From Lachnospiraceae bacterium (lineage in GTDB: Bacteria; Bacillota; Clostridia; Lachnospirales; Lachnospiraceae), in contig CAJTDL010000004.1 of assembly GCA_910575035.1 (NCBI GenBank), positions 124,001 to 188,000 on the forward strand: 64,000 nt of DNA. The letters run 5' to 3'. The number at the start of each line of letters is the position of its first letter. The stretch's first letter is position 1. The notes beneath the pieces are model-generated. The model did not search any database and had not been told where the DNA came from. It saw only the letters and a program-made list of their open reading frames with translations. The position numbers and the translations under genes are program-made. Below are positions 53,264 through 62,207 of the stretch, in pieces.

Positions 53264-53956
53264 TGTGCGCCGTATCAGGAGACCGGAACGTATAATCCAG
53301 GTAGGGGAATTTTTATACGTGTAAGGGATTCTCAAGGAAGACGGTGTATTGATAAAATAAGTATTGGATTCAGATGTTATAGAATTTCGTCAAATGGGAA
53401 TAAGCAATATGGTTATGTTACATGTGGACATGGATGTAAAGATAGTGTAGATGGCTATGTGTATGCAAGTAAAAGCGGTGCAGAAAATCAAACGAATCCA
53501 AAGGGGATTATCTGTAATCCGACGTTTTCTGGTTCGGTAGATGCTTCTTTTATCAGGAGGATTAACAAAGAAATTAAAATTGGGGCAAAGACATATTATG
53601 ATGCTTCAGGAAATAAATATGGAGATAATATTAAAAGAGATGCATACATGGGAAGCATTGCCCAGGGTAGGGTTGTCTATAAATGTGGGGCATCATCATA
53701 TAAAACGTCAGGTTACGTTAAAGATAATAGTTACAGATTATTTCTGGAGGGGGTAAATTTTAAGAATTTTGTAAAAGTTGATTCAAAATTTTGCATAGAT
53801 GGTGATAGTGGAGGAATCGTCTATACATATTCTAATAACGAGTATGTGCCATGTGGAACAATAAGTGGAAGTTCGAGTGATAAAAATCCTGATGTTTATG
53901 GATTTTTTGTAAAAGCCTCAGAAATCGCATATTTCTTAAATGTAAATCCTTTTTAA
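53264..53956 (+). pseudogene. Trypsin-like protease domain behind an in-frame stop
   Basis: Continues the preceding gene in the same frame, with no further stop until 53956. The full triad of the S1 (streptogrisin-like) family is present: His in T-C-G-H-G (codon 53429), Asp in S-V-D-A-S-F-I-R-R (codon 53540) and Ser in G-D-S-G-G (codon 53807). It has no start codon or ribosome-binding site near the front; the first possible start, GTG 53459, lies after the catalytic His and would lose it. Without readthrough it cannot be made or exported, so the locus is probably a recent pseudogene, unless the stop is suppressed. Confidence 0.75.
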
Positions 53957-53984
53957 ACTAATATACGAAGTTAGGAGGATGGCT

Positions 53985-54464
53985 ATGAGCAGAAAAAAAT
54001 TAGCGGTTCCATGGATACTGTTTGGTATTACGGCGATTGCCTGCATTGTTCTAGTGATATTTATTGCGGTTCAAGGTAAGGAGACTGGTAAGCAGGCTTC
54101 CAGCCAAAATGCCGAGGAAAATAGTAGCCCGAACTTCCAGGATTATTCTGATTACCATATTGTCAAGGGATATTATATGAGGACGGATGGCGGGATTCCC
54201 TTTTTTTTAGAAGAGGATAGTGATAGATTAGTTAAGTTGCTTACAGAAGATGAGTTGATGTTTTCAGAACTTATGAATGGCGATGTTATTATGCTTGCGA
54301 TGGATGAGGTGATACTAACCAGTTTTCCTGGCCGTACAGGGGCATATAAATGCATTTGTATAGAAAAAAGCACAGGAGACAGAAAATTCCTTTCTGAATG
54401 TCAGGAGGAACTGGAAGAACTGGCAGAATATGGGTACACATTTGAGGACTGCTGGCGTAGGTAA
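53985..54464 (+). CDS. Single-span membrane protein, unknown
   Basis: A 159-residue protein with one hydrophobic anchor (residues 9-31) and an outside domain. I saw no named motif. The end of the protein, E-E-L-E-E-L-A-E-Y-G-Y-T-F-E-D, recurs as a fragment at 43428-43541, so related copies existed elsewhere in the chromosome. ATG 53985 is preferred over ATG 53979 because GGAGG lies six bases before it. A strong terminator follows. It lies 28 bp after the split protease gene, and the set 51659-54464 looks like one group of envelope genes acquired together. Confidence 0.6.
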   Translation: MSRKKLAVPWILFGITAIACIVLVIFIAVQGKETGKQASSQNAEENSSPNFQDYSDYHIVKGYYMRTDGGIPFFLEEDSDRLVKLLTEDELMFSELMNGDVIMLAMDEVILTSFPGRTGAYKCICIEKSTGDRKFLSECQEELEELAEYGYTFEDCWRR

Positions 54465-54557
54465 CCCAGAAATAGCATAACTGGATGTAAGGGGAGAAAT
54501 TGGCGTGTTATTTTTTATGGAGTTGGGAAACAAGTCATTATGAAAATATTCAGTTGC

Positions 54558-54597
54558 AGCCCTATTTTGTATAAACTGCAAAATAGGGCTGTTTTTG
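54558..54597 (+). terminator. Strong intrinsic terminator
   Basis: AGCCCTATTTTG and CAAAATAGGGCT form a perfect 12-bp stem around a nine-base loop, followed by GTTTTTG. It ends the accessory group. Confidence 0.9.
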
Positions 54598-55102
54598 TGT
54601 CACAGTAAAAATAAACCGCCTGCTTTGCACTTAACTTGGCCCACAAGTTTATGTGGGGATTCTATTGTTTCCATGCTATACGAAAGAAAAAGAGGTGATC
54701 CGTATGACAGCGAATCTGAGCAATTTAGCAAAAATATGTCCTTAAATTTCAAGTGAGATTGTATTTAATGAAGAGGAGTGGAAAATATTATATTGTTGTG
54801 CAGGAAAAACCAAAGAAATTCCCCGCCCTCTCAGAAAGGCATTCTGCATGCTTAGCCTGTGCCTCTCCCAGAAATTTCCCCTTTTCCCACAAAGTACCCC
54901 AAAAAATGCAAATTTTTTTCGAAAAGGTATGTATACAATCACCAAAATATGATATAATCAAATAGTTGGTTTATACTACCCAATTAAGATATAAAACAAC
55001 TATTTTTATGCAATTTATGCGAAGGCCGATGTCAATCCCAGGCACTTTGCCATTGGCATCGGCTTTCGTATAAAAATATTTTAAAGAAAGTAGGGCACAA
55101 AA
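54598..55102 (+). other. Leader and promoter region of the rnf operon
   Basis: A 505-bp gap. A 13-codon frame (54704-54745) with an AGAGGTGAT site may be a decayed gene or leader peptide. An extended -10 (TGATATAAT, 54950-54958) is the best promoter candidate for rnf. Right after it, AAATAGTTG (54960) and CAACTATTT (54998) can pair, and GCCGATGTCAAT (55025-55036) pairs with ATTGGCATCGGC (55052-55063), giving a strong stem in the untranslated leader. No known riboswitch core was recognised. Confidence 0.5.
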
Positions 55103-56425
55103 ATGGGTTTCATGACATTTAAGGGCGGTGTTCATCCACACGATGGCAAAGAATTTTCCAAGGATAAGCCAATCCGTGATCTATTGCCCAAGGATGAACT
55201 GGTATTTCCGGTTTCCCAGCACATCGGCGCGCCAGCGAACCCAGTAGTAGCGGTAGGGGATACCGTGCTGCGTGGGCAGAAGATTGCTGAGGCCGGCGGT
55301 TTTGTATCTGCGCCAATTTATTCATCCGTATCAGGCACGGTAAAGGCGATCCAGCCGCGCCGGGGCGCTGTAGGGGATATGGTCAAGTCCATTATCATTG
55401 CCAATGACGGCGAGATGCGGGAGGTGGAGTACACGCCTGTGAAGGATGTAACATCTCTTTCCAAGGAAGAGATCATTGGGAAGGTGAAGGAAGCTGGCGT
55501 AGTGGGGATGGGAGGCGCAGGCTTCCCGACGCATGTGAAGCTGTCCCCCAAGGAGCCTGGGAAGATTGAGTACATAATTGCCAACTGCGCAGAATGTGAG
55601 CCGTATCTGACGGCGGATTATCGGCGTATGCTGGAGAATCCCAAGGAATTGATTGAAGGGATGCGCATTGTGCTGCAGCTTTTTGACAATGCAAAGGGGC
55701 TGTTTGGGATTGAGGATAACAAGCCAGACTGTATTGCCAAATTGCAGGAGCTGACCAAGAATGAGCCTCGGATGGAGGTTTGCCCATTAAAGACTAAATA
55801 TCCCCAGGGCGGTGAGCGCCAGCTGATCTATGCAACCACCAAGCGGGAGATCAATTCTACTATGCTGCCGGCGGATGCAGGATGTATTGTGGATAATGTA
55901 GAAACTTTGATTTCTGTATATAAGGCAGTGAAATTAGGGCAGCCAGTGATGAACCGTATCTTTACTGTGACGGGAGATGCAGTGGCGGAGCCAGGGAATT
56001 TCAATATTTGTTTGGGGATGAGTTATGGGGAAGTGCTGGAGGCAGCCGGAGGCTTTAAGGTGCAGCCAGAGAAGATTATTTCCGGCGGGCCTATGATGGG
56101 ATTTTCCATGTTTGGGCTGGATATTCCTACTACGAAGACGTCTTCTTCCCTGCTTTGCCTGGCCAAGGATGATGTGGCGGCCAGCGAGACGACAGCCTGC
56201 ATCAACTGCGGGAGATGCGTGTCTGCCTGCCCGGAACAGATTATCCCGACACGGCTGGCCAAGATGGCGAACCATGGGGATATGGCTGGGTTTGAGAAGT
56301 GGAATGGCATGGAATGTATCGAATGCGGCAGCTGCAGCTATATCTGCCCGGCGAAGATCCCATTGGCGCAGTCTATCCGGACTATGAAGAAACAGGTTCT
56401 GGCAGAGCGCAGGAAGAAATCTTAA
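55103..56425 (+). CDS. rnfC: Rnf complex subunit C
   Basis: First gene of the operon, 440 residues, the peripheral subunit of the Rnf complex that passes electrons between NADH and the membrane subunits. The N-terminal domain precedes the flavin/NADH-binding motif G-M-G-G-A-G-F-P-T-H-V-K-L near residue 135. Two 4Fe-4S sites lie near the C-terminus: C-I-N-C-G-R-C-V-S-A-C-P and C-I-E-C-G-S-C-S-Y-I-C-P. Order C-D-G-E-A-B is the standard one in Clostridia. The leader upstream contains a strong hairpin. Rnf couples ferredoxin oxidation to NAD+ reduction and ion export. Confidence 0.95.
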   Translation: MGFMTFKGGVHPHDGKEFSKDKPIRDLLPKDELVFPVSQHIGAPANPVVAVGDTVLRGQKIAEAGGFVSAPIYSSVSGTVKAIQPRRGAVGDMVKSIIIANDGEMREVEYTPVKDVTSLSKEEIIGKVKEAGVVGMGGAGFPTHVKLSPKEPGKIEYIIANCAECEPYLTADYRRMLENPKELIEGMRIVLQLFDNAKGLFGIEDNKPDCIAKLQELTKNEPRMEVCPLKTKYPQGGERQLIYATTKREINSTMLPADAGCIVDNVETLISVYKAVKLGQPVMNRIFTVTGDAVAEPGNFNICLGMSYGEVLEAAGGFKVQPEKIISGGPMMGFSMFGLDIPTTKTSSSLLCLAKDDVAASETTACINCGRCVSACPEQIIPTRLAKMANHGDMAGFEKWNGMECIECGSCSYICPAKIPLAQSIRTMKKQVLAERRKKS

Positions 56426-56492
56426 GGGAAATTTAGGTTCCATAGAGATAGAATAGTGTGAGAAAAGAAAAAAGAGAAAGAGGTGTCTGATT

Positions 56493-57428
56493 GTGAGTGA
56501 TTTGTATAACGTATCATCCTCATCTCATATCCGTTCCAAGGATACATCCTCCAAAATCATGCTGTATGTGGTGATTGCATTGCTGCCGGCAGCTGCTTTT
56601 GGGGTTTGGAATTTCGGGCTGAGAGCGTTGCTTTTGATTTTAGTCTGTATTGCCACCTGTGTGGCATCGGAATGGGTTTTTGAGAAGCTGATACATAAAA
56701 AGAGTACGATAAATGATTTCAGCGCTGTGGTGACAGGGCTTTTGCTGGCAATGAACCTGCCCCATACGCTGCCAATCTGGCAGGCGGTTCTGGGCAGCGT
56801 GTTCGCCATTGTAATCGTGAAGATGATGTTCGGCGGCCTGGGGCAGAACTTTATGAACCCGGCGTTGGGGGCAAGGTGCTTCCTTCTGGTTTCCTTTGCA
56901 GGTACTATGACCAGCTTTACTTATGACGGGGTGACAGGGGCTACGCCGCTGGCGCTTATGAAAAATGGTGAAGGCGTTGATACCATGAAGATGCTGATCG
57001 GGACCACAGCAGGTACCATTGGCGAGACCAGCGTGATCGCTATTTTGATTGGGGCGGTGATCCTGATTTTATTGGACGTGATCGACCTGACAATCCCGGC
57101 AAGCTATATTATTTCCTTTGTGGTATTTATCCTGCTGTTTGGCGGGCGTGGCTTTGACATCGCTTATTTGACGGCGCACCTTTGCGGCGGCGGCCTGATG
57201 CTGGGCGCATTTTTCATGGCCACGGATTATGTAACTTCCCCGATCACGCCCATGGGGAAGGTGGTATATGGAATCTGCCTGGGCATCCTGACAGGGCTGT
57301 TCCGTATTTTTGGGGCGAACGCAGAGGGAGTTTCCTTTGCGATTATTTTAAGCAACCTGCTGGTGCCAATCATTGAGAAATTTACAATTCCAAGGGCATT
57401 CGGGCAGAAGAAGGAGGTAAAACAATGA
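56493..57428 (+). CDS. rnfD: Rnf complex subunit D
   Basis: A 311-residue membrane subunit with about nine helices. F-M-N-P-A-L-G-A-R-C-F near residue 125 and the T-G-A-T-P-L-A-L segment, whose Thr carries the covalent FMN, are family hallmarks. The start is GTG 56493 with AGGTG upstream. Its stop overlaps the rnfG start by four bases (ATGA), so translation is coupled. Confidence 0.94.
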   Translation: MSDLYNVSSSSHIRSKDTSSKIMLYVVIALLPAAAFGVWNFGLRALLLILVCIATCVASEWVFEKLIHKKSTINDFSAVVTGLLLAMNLPHTLPIWQAVLGSVFAIVIVKMMFGGLGQNFMNPALGARCFLLVSFAGTMTSFTYDGVTGATPLALMKNGEGVDTMKMLIGTTAGTIGETSVIAILIGAVILILLDVIDLTIPASYIISFVVFILLFGGRGFDIAYLTAHLCGGGLMLGAFFMATDYVTSPITPMGKVVYGICLGILTGLFRIFGANAEGVSFAIILSNLLVPIIEKFTIPRAFGQKKEVKQ

Positions 57429-58036
57429 ATAAGAAGATTGTGCATGACGCGTTGATTTTAACCGCCTTTACCCTGGTGTTAGGCTTGATGCTGGGGGTTG
57501 TGTATGAGATTACGAAGGAGCCGATTGCAGCGGCTGAGAAGGCTGCTTTGGATGCGGCCTACAAAGTAGTGTTTGCAGATGCGGCTTCTTTTGAAGCGGA
57601 AGAGTCCTTTGACCCGGAGGCTGCAGCGGCTGTGATCGCAGCCAGCCAGTTCCCCAATGATGAAATTACGGCAGTCAATAAGGCGCTGGATGGCTCAGGC
57701 AATGTGCTGGGCTATGTGATCAATGTGACTTCCCATGAAGGGAGCCAGGCGGATATCTCTTTTTCCGTAGGGATTCAAAATGACGGGACATTGAATGGGT
57801 ATTCCATTACTTCAATCAGCGAGACGCCGGGTTTGGGGGTATTGGTACAGGAAGAGCCTTTTTATTCCCAGTTCCAGAATAAGTCGGAAGAAACCTATAC
57901 CGTAGTAAAATCTGCGCCTGCGGCTGATAATGAGATCCAGGCGGTGACTGGCGCTACCATTTCTTCCAGGGCCATGACCAATGGCGTGAATGCCTGCCTG
58001 GAATATTTCAGGGCTGCTTTACAGGGAGGTAACTAA
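57425..58036 (+). CDS. rnfG: Rnf complex subunit G
   Basis: A 203-residue subunit anchored by one N-terminal helix (about residues 6-27) with the FMN-binding domain outside. The motif V-T-G-A-T-I-S-S-R-A near residue 180 supplies the Thr to which FMN is attached covalently. The start overlaps the rnfD stop. GGAGG lies within the rnfD end. Confidence 0.94.
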   Translation: MNKKIVHDALILTAFTLVLGLMLGVVYEITKEPIAAAEKAALDAAYKVVFADAASFEAEESFDPEAAAAVIAASQFPNDEITAVNKALDGSGNVLGYVINVTSHEGSQADISFSVGIQNDGTLNGYSITSISETPGLGVLVQEEPFYSQFQNKSEETYTVVKSAPAADNEIQAVTGATISSRAMTNGVNACLEYFRAALQGGN

Positions 58037-58038
58037 AT

Positions 58039-58701
58039 ATGAATAAGTATGTAGAACGTTTATATAATGGTATTATCAAAGAGAACCCTACCTTTGTATT
58101 GATGTTGGGCATGTGCCCCACCCTGGCAGTTACTTCTTCTGCCATCAATGGCGTGGGCATGGGGCTTTCCACCACGGTGGTGCTGGTTATGTCCAACCTG
58201 TTGATTTCCATGTTCCGTAAGATTATCCCCAATGGGGTGCGTGTGCCGGCATTTATCGTGGTGGTGGCGTCCCTGGTTACAGTGGTGGAATTTATTATGA
58301 AGGCCTATACGCCAGACCTGTCCGCATCTTTGGGCGTGTATATCCCATTGATCGTGGTAAACTGTATTATCTTGGGAAGGGCAGAAAGCTATGCTTCCAA
58401 GAACCCGGTTTTAGAGTCTGTCTTTGACGGGCTTGGCATGGGGCTTGGGTTTACCGTTGGCTTGACCTGCATCGGCCTGATTCGCCAGATCTTAGGCGCA
58501 AACCTTGGGATCACAGTATTTATCATGGCGCCGGGCGCTTTCTTGGTGCTGGCATTCTTAGTAGCAGGCATGAATGTGGTAAGGGATAAGATGGAGAAGA
58601 AGGGCAAGCCTTTGGCAGCTCCATCCGGATGCCTGACAGGCGACTGTGCAAGCTGCTCCCAGTCTGCAATGTGCACTGGCAAATCATCAAATCAGGCATA
58701 A
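58039..58701 (+). CDS. rnfE: Rnf complex subunit E
   Basis: A 220-residue membrane subunit with about six helices, homologous to RnfA and to NqrD. N-P-T-F-V-L-M-L-G-M-C-P-T-L-A-V, with the Cys that helps bind the intramembrane iron-sulfur site, is in the first helix. The last 20 residues are Cys-rich (C-L-T-G-D-C-A-S-C, then C), a tail that many relatives lack. It starts 2 bp after rnfG. Confidence 0.94.
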   Translation: MNKYVERLYNGIIKENPTFVLMLGMCPTLAVTSSAINGVGMGLSTTVVLVMSNLLISMFRKIIPNGVRVPAFIVVVASLVTVVEFIMKAYTPDLSASLGVYIPLIVVNCIILGRAESYASKNPVLESVFDGLGMGLGFTVGLTCIGLIRQILGANLGITVFIMAPGAFLVLAFLVAGMNVVRDKMEKKGKPLAAPSGCLTGDCASCSQSAMCTGKSSNQA

Positions 58702-58813
58702 ATGCCCTGTTGTCCCTGCAAAGCGTACAATGGCATGGGGCAGGCATAAATACCTGTATGCCTTTGGCAAAGCAGGGAATAGGATGTGAAAGAGCACATA
58801 GAAAGGAGAAAAA

Positions 58814-59410
58814 ATGAGAGAGTTATTGATGATCGCAATTGGCTCTGCCATTGTGAATAATGTAGTGTTAAGCCAGTTCTTGGGAATCTGCCCTTTCCTG
58901 GGCGTATCCAAAAAGACAGAGACAGCAGCTGGTATGGGCGGAGCCGTTATTTTCGTTATTACCCTGGCTTCCCTGGTGGCTGGCGTCATTTATAAATTTA
59001 TCCTGGCAAACCAGGCGTTGTTGGATATGGGGATTGACCTGCGGTACCTGCGCACAATCGTGTTTATTTTAGTTATCGCTTCCCTGGTGCAGTTTGTGGA
59101 GATGTTTTTGAAAAAGAATATGCCTCCATTATATGAATCCCTGGGCGTGTTCCTTCCCCTGATCACTACCAACTGTGCTGTATTGGGCGTTGCATTGAAT
59201 AACGTGACCAAGGATTACAGCATTTTGGAAGGCGTGGTAAACGGGATCGCCACCTCTGTAGGTTTCTTTATTGCGATTGTAATCATGGCAGGCATCCGTG
59301 AGAAAATCGAATATAATGATGTTCCGAAGCGTTTCCAGGGCACAGCCATCGTGCTGATTACAGCCAGCCTGATGTCAATCGCCTTTATGGGATTCTCGGG
59401 CATGATATAG
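58814..59410 (+). CDS. rnfA: Rnf complex subunit A
   Basis: A 198-residue membrane subunit with about six helices, paired with RnfE in the ion-translocating core. N-N-V-V-L-S-Q-F-L-G-I-C-P-F-L-G-V near residue 16 has the conserved Cys, and T-N-C-A-V-L-G near residue 115 has the second one. It follows rnfE after a 112-bp gap that shows no gene. AAGGAG precedes ATG 58814. Confidence 0.94.
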   Translation: MRELLMIAIGSAIVNNVVLSQFLGICPFLGVSKKTETAAGMGGAVIFVITLASLVAGVIYKFILANQALLDMGIDLRYLRTIVFILVIASLVQFVEMFLKKNMPPLYESLGVFLPLITTNCAVLGVALNNVTKDYSILEGVVNGIATSVGFFIAIVIMAGIREKIEYNDVPKRFQGTAIVLITASLMSIAFMGFSGMI

Positions 59411-59422
59411 GAGGGAATAGAG

Positions 59423-60220
59423 ATGAATGTAACAGCAATTATCGTTGCCGCCCTGGTAGTGGGCGGGACTGGTATCCTGCTTGGGTTTTTCCTGGGGATT
59501 TTCGGGGAGAAGTTCAAAGTGGAGATAGATGAGAGGGAAGAAGCCATTATGGGCGTCCTTCCAGGAAATAACTGCGGTGGCTGTGGCTATGCCGGGTGCT
59601 CTGGCCTTGCGGCGGCGATTGTAAAGGGGGAAGCCCCTGTAGGGCAATGCCCGGTAGGCGGCGACCCAGTAGCGGCTAAGATTGGCGATATCATGGGCGT
59701 TTCTGCTGGCGCTGGCACGAAGATGGTGGCATTTGTAAAATGTGCTGGAGACTGTGAGAAAGCAAAACAGGATTACGAATATACAGGCGTAGAGGACTGC
59801 GCAGCTATGGCGTTTATCCCAGGAGGCGGCCCGAAGTCCTGTAATTATGGGTGCCTGGGCTATGGAAGCTGTGTGAAGGCATGTCCTTTTGACGCGGTGC
59901 ATATTGTAAACGGCATTGCAGTGGTTGACAAAGATGCCTGCAAGGCCTGCGGCAAATGTGTGGCAGCCTGCCCGAAGGGCCTGATTGAGCTGATTCCTTA
60001 TGAGGCAAAGCAAAAGGTACAGTGCAATTCTAAGGATAAGGGTAAGGATGTGATGGCGGCTTGTTCTGTTGGGTGTATTGGATGCCACTTATGTGAGAAG
60101 AACTGCCCGGAAAAGGCAGTGGCCGTTACAGACAATATTGCCCATATTGACTATGGGAAATGTACAGGGTGCGGTACATGCGTAGAGAAGTGCCCGAAGA
60201 AGATTATAAAGGCAGTGTAA
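59423..60220 (+). CDS. rnfB: Rnf complex subunit B
   Basis: A 265-residue subunit that takes electrons from ferredoxin. One N-terminal helix anchors it. L-P-G-N-N-C-G-G-C-G-Y-A-G-C near residue 50 begins the first 4Fe-4S domain. Further clusters are marked by C-V-K-A-C-P, C-K-A-C-G-K-C-V-A-A-C-P, C-I-G-C-H-L-C-E-K-N-C-P and C-T-G-C-G-T-C-V-E-K-C-P. The number of clusters is in the usual clostridial range. It ends the operon; a terminator follows within 10 bp. Confidence 0.95.
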   Translation: MNVTAIIVAALVVGGTGILLGFFLGIFGEKFKVEIDEREEAIMGVLPGNNCGGCGYAGCSGLAAAIVKGEAPVGQCPVGGDPVAAKIGDIMGVSAGAGTKMVAFVKCAGDCEKAKQDYEYTGVEDCAAMAFIPGGGPKSCNYGCLGYGSCVKACPFDAVHIVNGIAVVDKDACKACGKCVAACPKGLIELIPYEAKQKVQCNSKDKGKDVMAACSVGCIGCHLCEKNCPEKAVAVTDNIAHIDYGKCTGCGTCVEKCPKKIIKAV

Positions 60221-60226
60221 TGAAAT

Positions 60227-60288
60227 AGGCTGCAGGCTGTTTGGTACGATGGCGTACTGGATTTTGGCCTGCAGCCTGATTGTTTTTT
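60227..60288 (+). terminator. Terminator of the rnf operon
   Basis: AGGCTGCAGGC (60227-60237) pairs perfectly with GCCTGCAGCCT (60267-60277) across a 29-base loop, and TGTTTTTT follows. On the other strand it could help end sigG transcription. Confidence 0.82.
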
Positions 60289-60341
60289 GCAACATTGCGC
60301 CTCCTGTATGGAATTTCCAGATTCCTGCCTCTCCTGCGCCG

Positions 60342-61142
60342 TCACCCTGTATGGTGGGAGGACCCAAGGGACAGATAGTTTTTCATGCTTTTCAATGCAG
60401 ATTTTTCCAGGCGGCTGACCTGAGCCTGGGAAATATGGATTTCCTCAGCCACCTCCATTTGTGTCTTGCCCTCAAAAAAACGGAGGTTGATGATGTAGTT
60501 CTCCCTTTCATTCAGGCGCTTCATGGCGTCGCTTAAAGAAAGCTCCTCTACCCAGGTATCCTCCTTATTTTTTTTGTCGCTGATCTGATCCATCACATAA
60601 AGGGTGTCGCCCCCATCGGTATAGACTGGGTCATAAAGGCTTACCGGGCATTGGATGGCGTCCAGGGCGAATACGATATCTTCTTTGGGTATGCCAATTT
60701 CTTCCGCAATGTCATCAATGCTTGGCTCCCGGGAAAGCTCCCGGGAAAGGATTTCCTTGGCATGGATCGCTTTGTATGCCGTATCCCTGAGGGAACGGCT
60801 GACCCGGATGGAATTGTTGTCCCGCAGGTAGCGGCGGATCTCCCCAATGATCATAGGGACTGCATAAGTGGAAAATTTTACCCCGATGTCAGGGTTAAAG
60901 TTATCAATGGATTTGATCAGGCCGATACAGCCAATCTGAAATAAATCGTCTACGTTTTCATTGCTGTTGGAAAAACGCTTGATAACGCTTAGGACCAAGC
61001 GCAGGTTTCCCTTGATGTAAGTCTCCCGTGCTTCTTTGTCCCCCGCCTTGATGCGGGTAAACAGGTCGCTTTTCTCCCCTTCCTTTAAGATTGGGAGCTT
61101 TGCTGTGTTGACCCCGCAAATTTCTACTTTATATGCAGCCAT
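60342..61142 (-). CDS. sigG: Sporulation sigma factor G
   Basis: A 266-residue RNA polymerase sigma factor of the forespore. The N-terminus K-V-E-I-C-G-V-N-T-A-K-L-P is the characteristic sigma-G segment. Region 2 holds D-L-F-Q-I-G-C-I-G-L-I-K-S-I-D-N-F and F-S-T-Y-A-V-P-M-I-I-G-E-I-R-R-Y-L-R-D (core binding and -10 recognition). Region 4 has the helix-turn-helix G-K-T-Q-M-E-V-A-E-E-I then S-Q-A-Q-V-S-R-L-E-K. It shows that the organism forms spores. No spoIIGA or sigE lies next to it here, unlike Bacillus. ATG 61142 follows GGAGGTAA. Confidence 0.94.
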   Translation of the reverse strand: MAAYKVEICGVNTAKLPILKEGEKSDLFTRIKAGDKEARETYIKGNLRLVLSVIKRFSNSNENVDDLFQIGCIGLIKSIDNFNPDIGVKFSTYAVPMIIGEIRRYLRDNNSIRVSRSLRDTAYKAIHAKEILSRELSREPSIDDIAEEIGIPKEDIVFALDAIQCPVSLYDPVYTDGGDTLYVMDQISDKKNKEDTWVEELSLSDAMKRLNERENYIINLRFFEGKTQMEVAEEIHISQAQVSRLEKSALKSMKNYLSLGSSHHTG

Positions 61143-61252
61143 GGTGTTACCTCCGAAAAGTTTTTCGTTACTGTGTACCCTGTGGCCAGTAACTGTTTTT
61201 CTGTATTAAAAGAATGCACGAAAATCCCCTCTTTTATTCATAAAAAAATCAT

Positions 61253-61260
61253 GGTATAAT
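61253..61260 (+). promoter_or_regulatory. Extended -10 promoter
   Basis: TGGTATAAT (ATGGTATAAT with TG one base before TATAAT, 61255-61260) lies about 60 bp before the next gene. No good -35 is seen, which is usual for extended -10 promoters. Confidence 0.45.
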
Positions 61261-61321
61261 CTTTAGGGAAAGCCATGGGCAGCCTAAGAAAATATCTTCA
61301 TAAAAGTTAGGAGAATTGACG

Positions 61322-61840
61322 GTGAGAGATGCGATTGATGAAAGGAATGACAGGGAGCGCTTTGCAAGGAGCATTGTGAAGCGCAGGAATATTAACTATA
61401 TGACAAGGGAGCAGGCTCAGATGTGCAAGGACAGGGAAGATGCAGAAGCGGTGATTGAGCAGCTTTTAAGTGAGAATGACAGAAAATCTGCAGAATTGAT
61501 CGAACAGGTTTTGGCAGAGCAGCAGATGCTCCAGGTGCAGCTGCATACAGGGATGGATGCCACGGGGACAGTTCCTATGACGCAGGAAAACTATGATAGG
61601 ATAGAGGCGATATTGAATGAGAAGAATAAGCTGCTGCAGGATCTTATTGCGACCCACAGTGTGGGGGCGGATAAGGAGGATCAGGCGCTGGAAAAGGCAA
61701 TACCACAGGGTGGCCAGCCGAATGGAGGACGGCCAGAAGGCACAGGTGCGGAGGCTGGTACGAAGGATGGCGGAGCGGGCCTGGAGGAAGAGGGGGCGGA
61801 TTTGCCAAATATGGACGCGGTGCTGCAGGAGATAGGGTGA
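61322..61840 (+). CDS. Coiled-coil protein, unknown
   Basis: A 172-residue soluble protein that I do not recognise. Residues 1-105 are charged and helical, with long runs that suit a coiled coil; residues 115-160 are Gly/Pro/Glu-rich and flexible; the last ten residues (P-N-M-D-A-V-L-Q-E-I-G) are a short conserved-looking end. No signal peptide or membrane helix is present. I chose GTG 61322, eight bases after AGGAG, over TTG 61316, which is too close to that site. It lies between sigG (divergent) and the small gene and argS. The distal small gene also has a conspicuous Shine-Dalgarno site, so these may form one unit. Confidence 0.6.
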   Translation: MRDAIDERNDRERFARSIVKRRNINYMTREQAQMCKDREDAEAVIEQLLSENDRKSAELIEQVLAEQQMLQVQLHTGMDATGTVPMTQENYDRIEAILNEKNKLLQDLIATHSVGADKEDQALEKAIPQGGQPNGGRPEGTGAEAGTKDGGAGLEEEGADLPNMDAVLQEIG

Positions 61841-61970
61841 AGGGATGTAAAGGAGTGTATGCATAGGAAGCGCGGTTCCCGCGCTCCTTAACTCACTGGT
61901 CGGTGAAGGGGATATAAAGGAATGTGTGTATAAGAAGCAGGAAACGTGGCAGGAGAAAAGGAGGCGGGAT

Positions 61971-62108
61971 ATGGGAAAGCCAGAGGATAAGACGGAGGAG
62001 GAAAAGAAGCAGCAGGAGAGGTTTCCGTTGAATGAAACCTGGCCGCAGGATGCCCAGGATGAATTGGAGGACTTTATTGAGCAGCAGGGGATTTACATTC
62101 GGCAGTAG
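61971..62108 (+). CDS. Small 45-residue acidic protein, unknown
   Basis: A small gene with an excellent AGGAGG site six bases before ATG 61971. The product is hydrophilic and highly charged: K-P-E-D-K-T-E-E-E-K-K-Q-Q-E-R-F-P-L-N-E-T-W, then D-A-Q-D-E-L-E-D-F-I-E-Q-Q-G-I-Y-I-R-Q. It lacks a signal or membrane segment. A longer frame from GTG 61926 adds 15 residues but has no ribosome-binding site. It lies 100 bp upstream of argS and 130 bp after the coiled-coil gene. Confidence 0.55.
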   Translation: MGKPEDKTEEEKKQQERFPLNETWPQDAQDELEDFIEQQGIYIRQ

Positions 62109-62207
62109 GGACAGTGTTGCGCTGCGGCGTTATAATGTGCAGGAAGTATAGGGTTCAGGAGATAGCATCGCCGTGATAGAAAATATAGATAAGGAATGAC
62201 AGAGCAT

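Noticed and set aside
58629-58817. 62-codon frame between rnfE and rnfA
   Set aside because: It overlaps the end of rnfE out of frame and has no ribosome-binding site.
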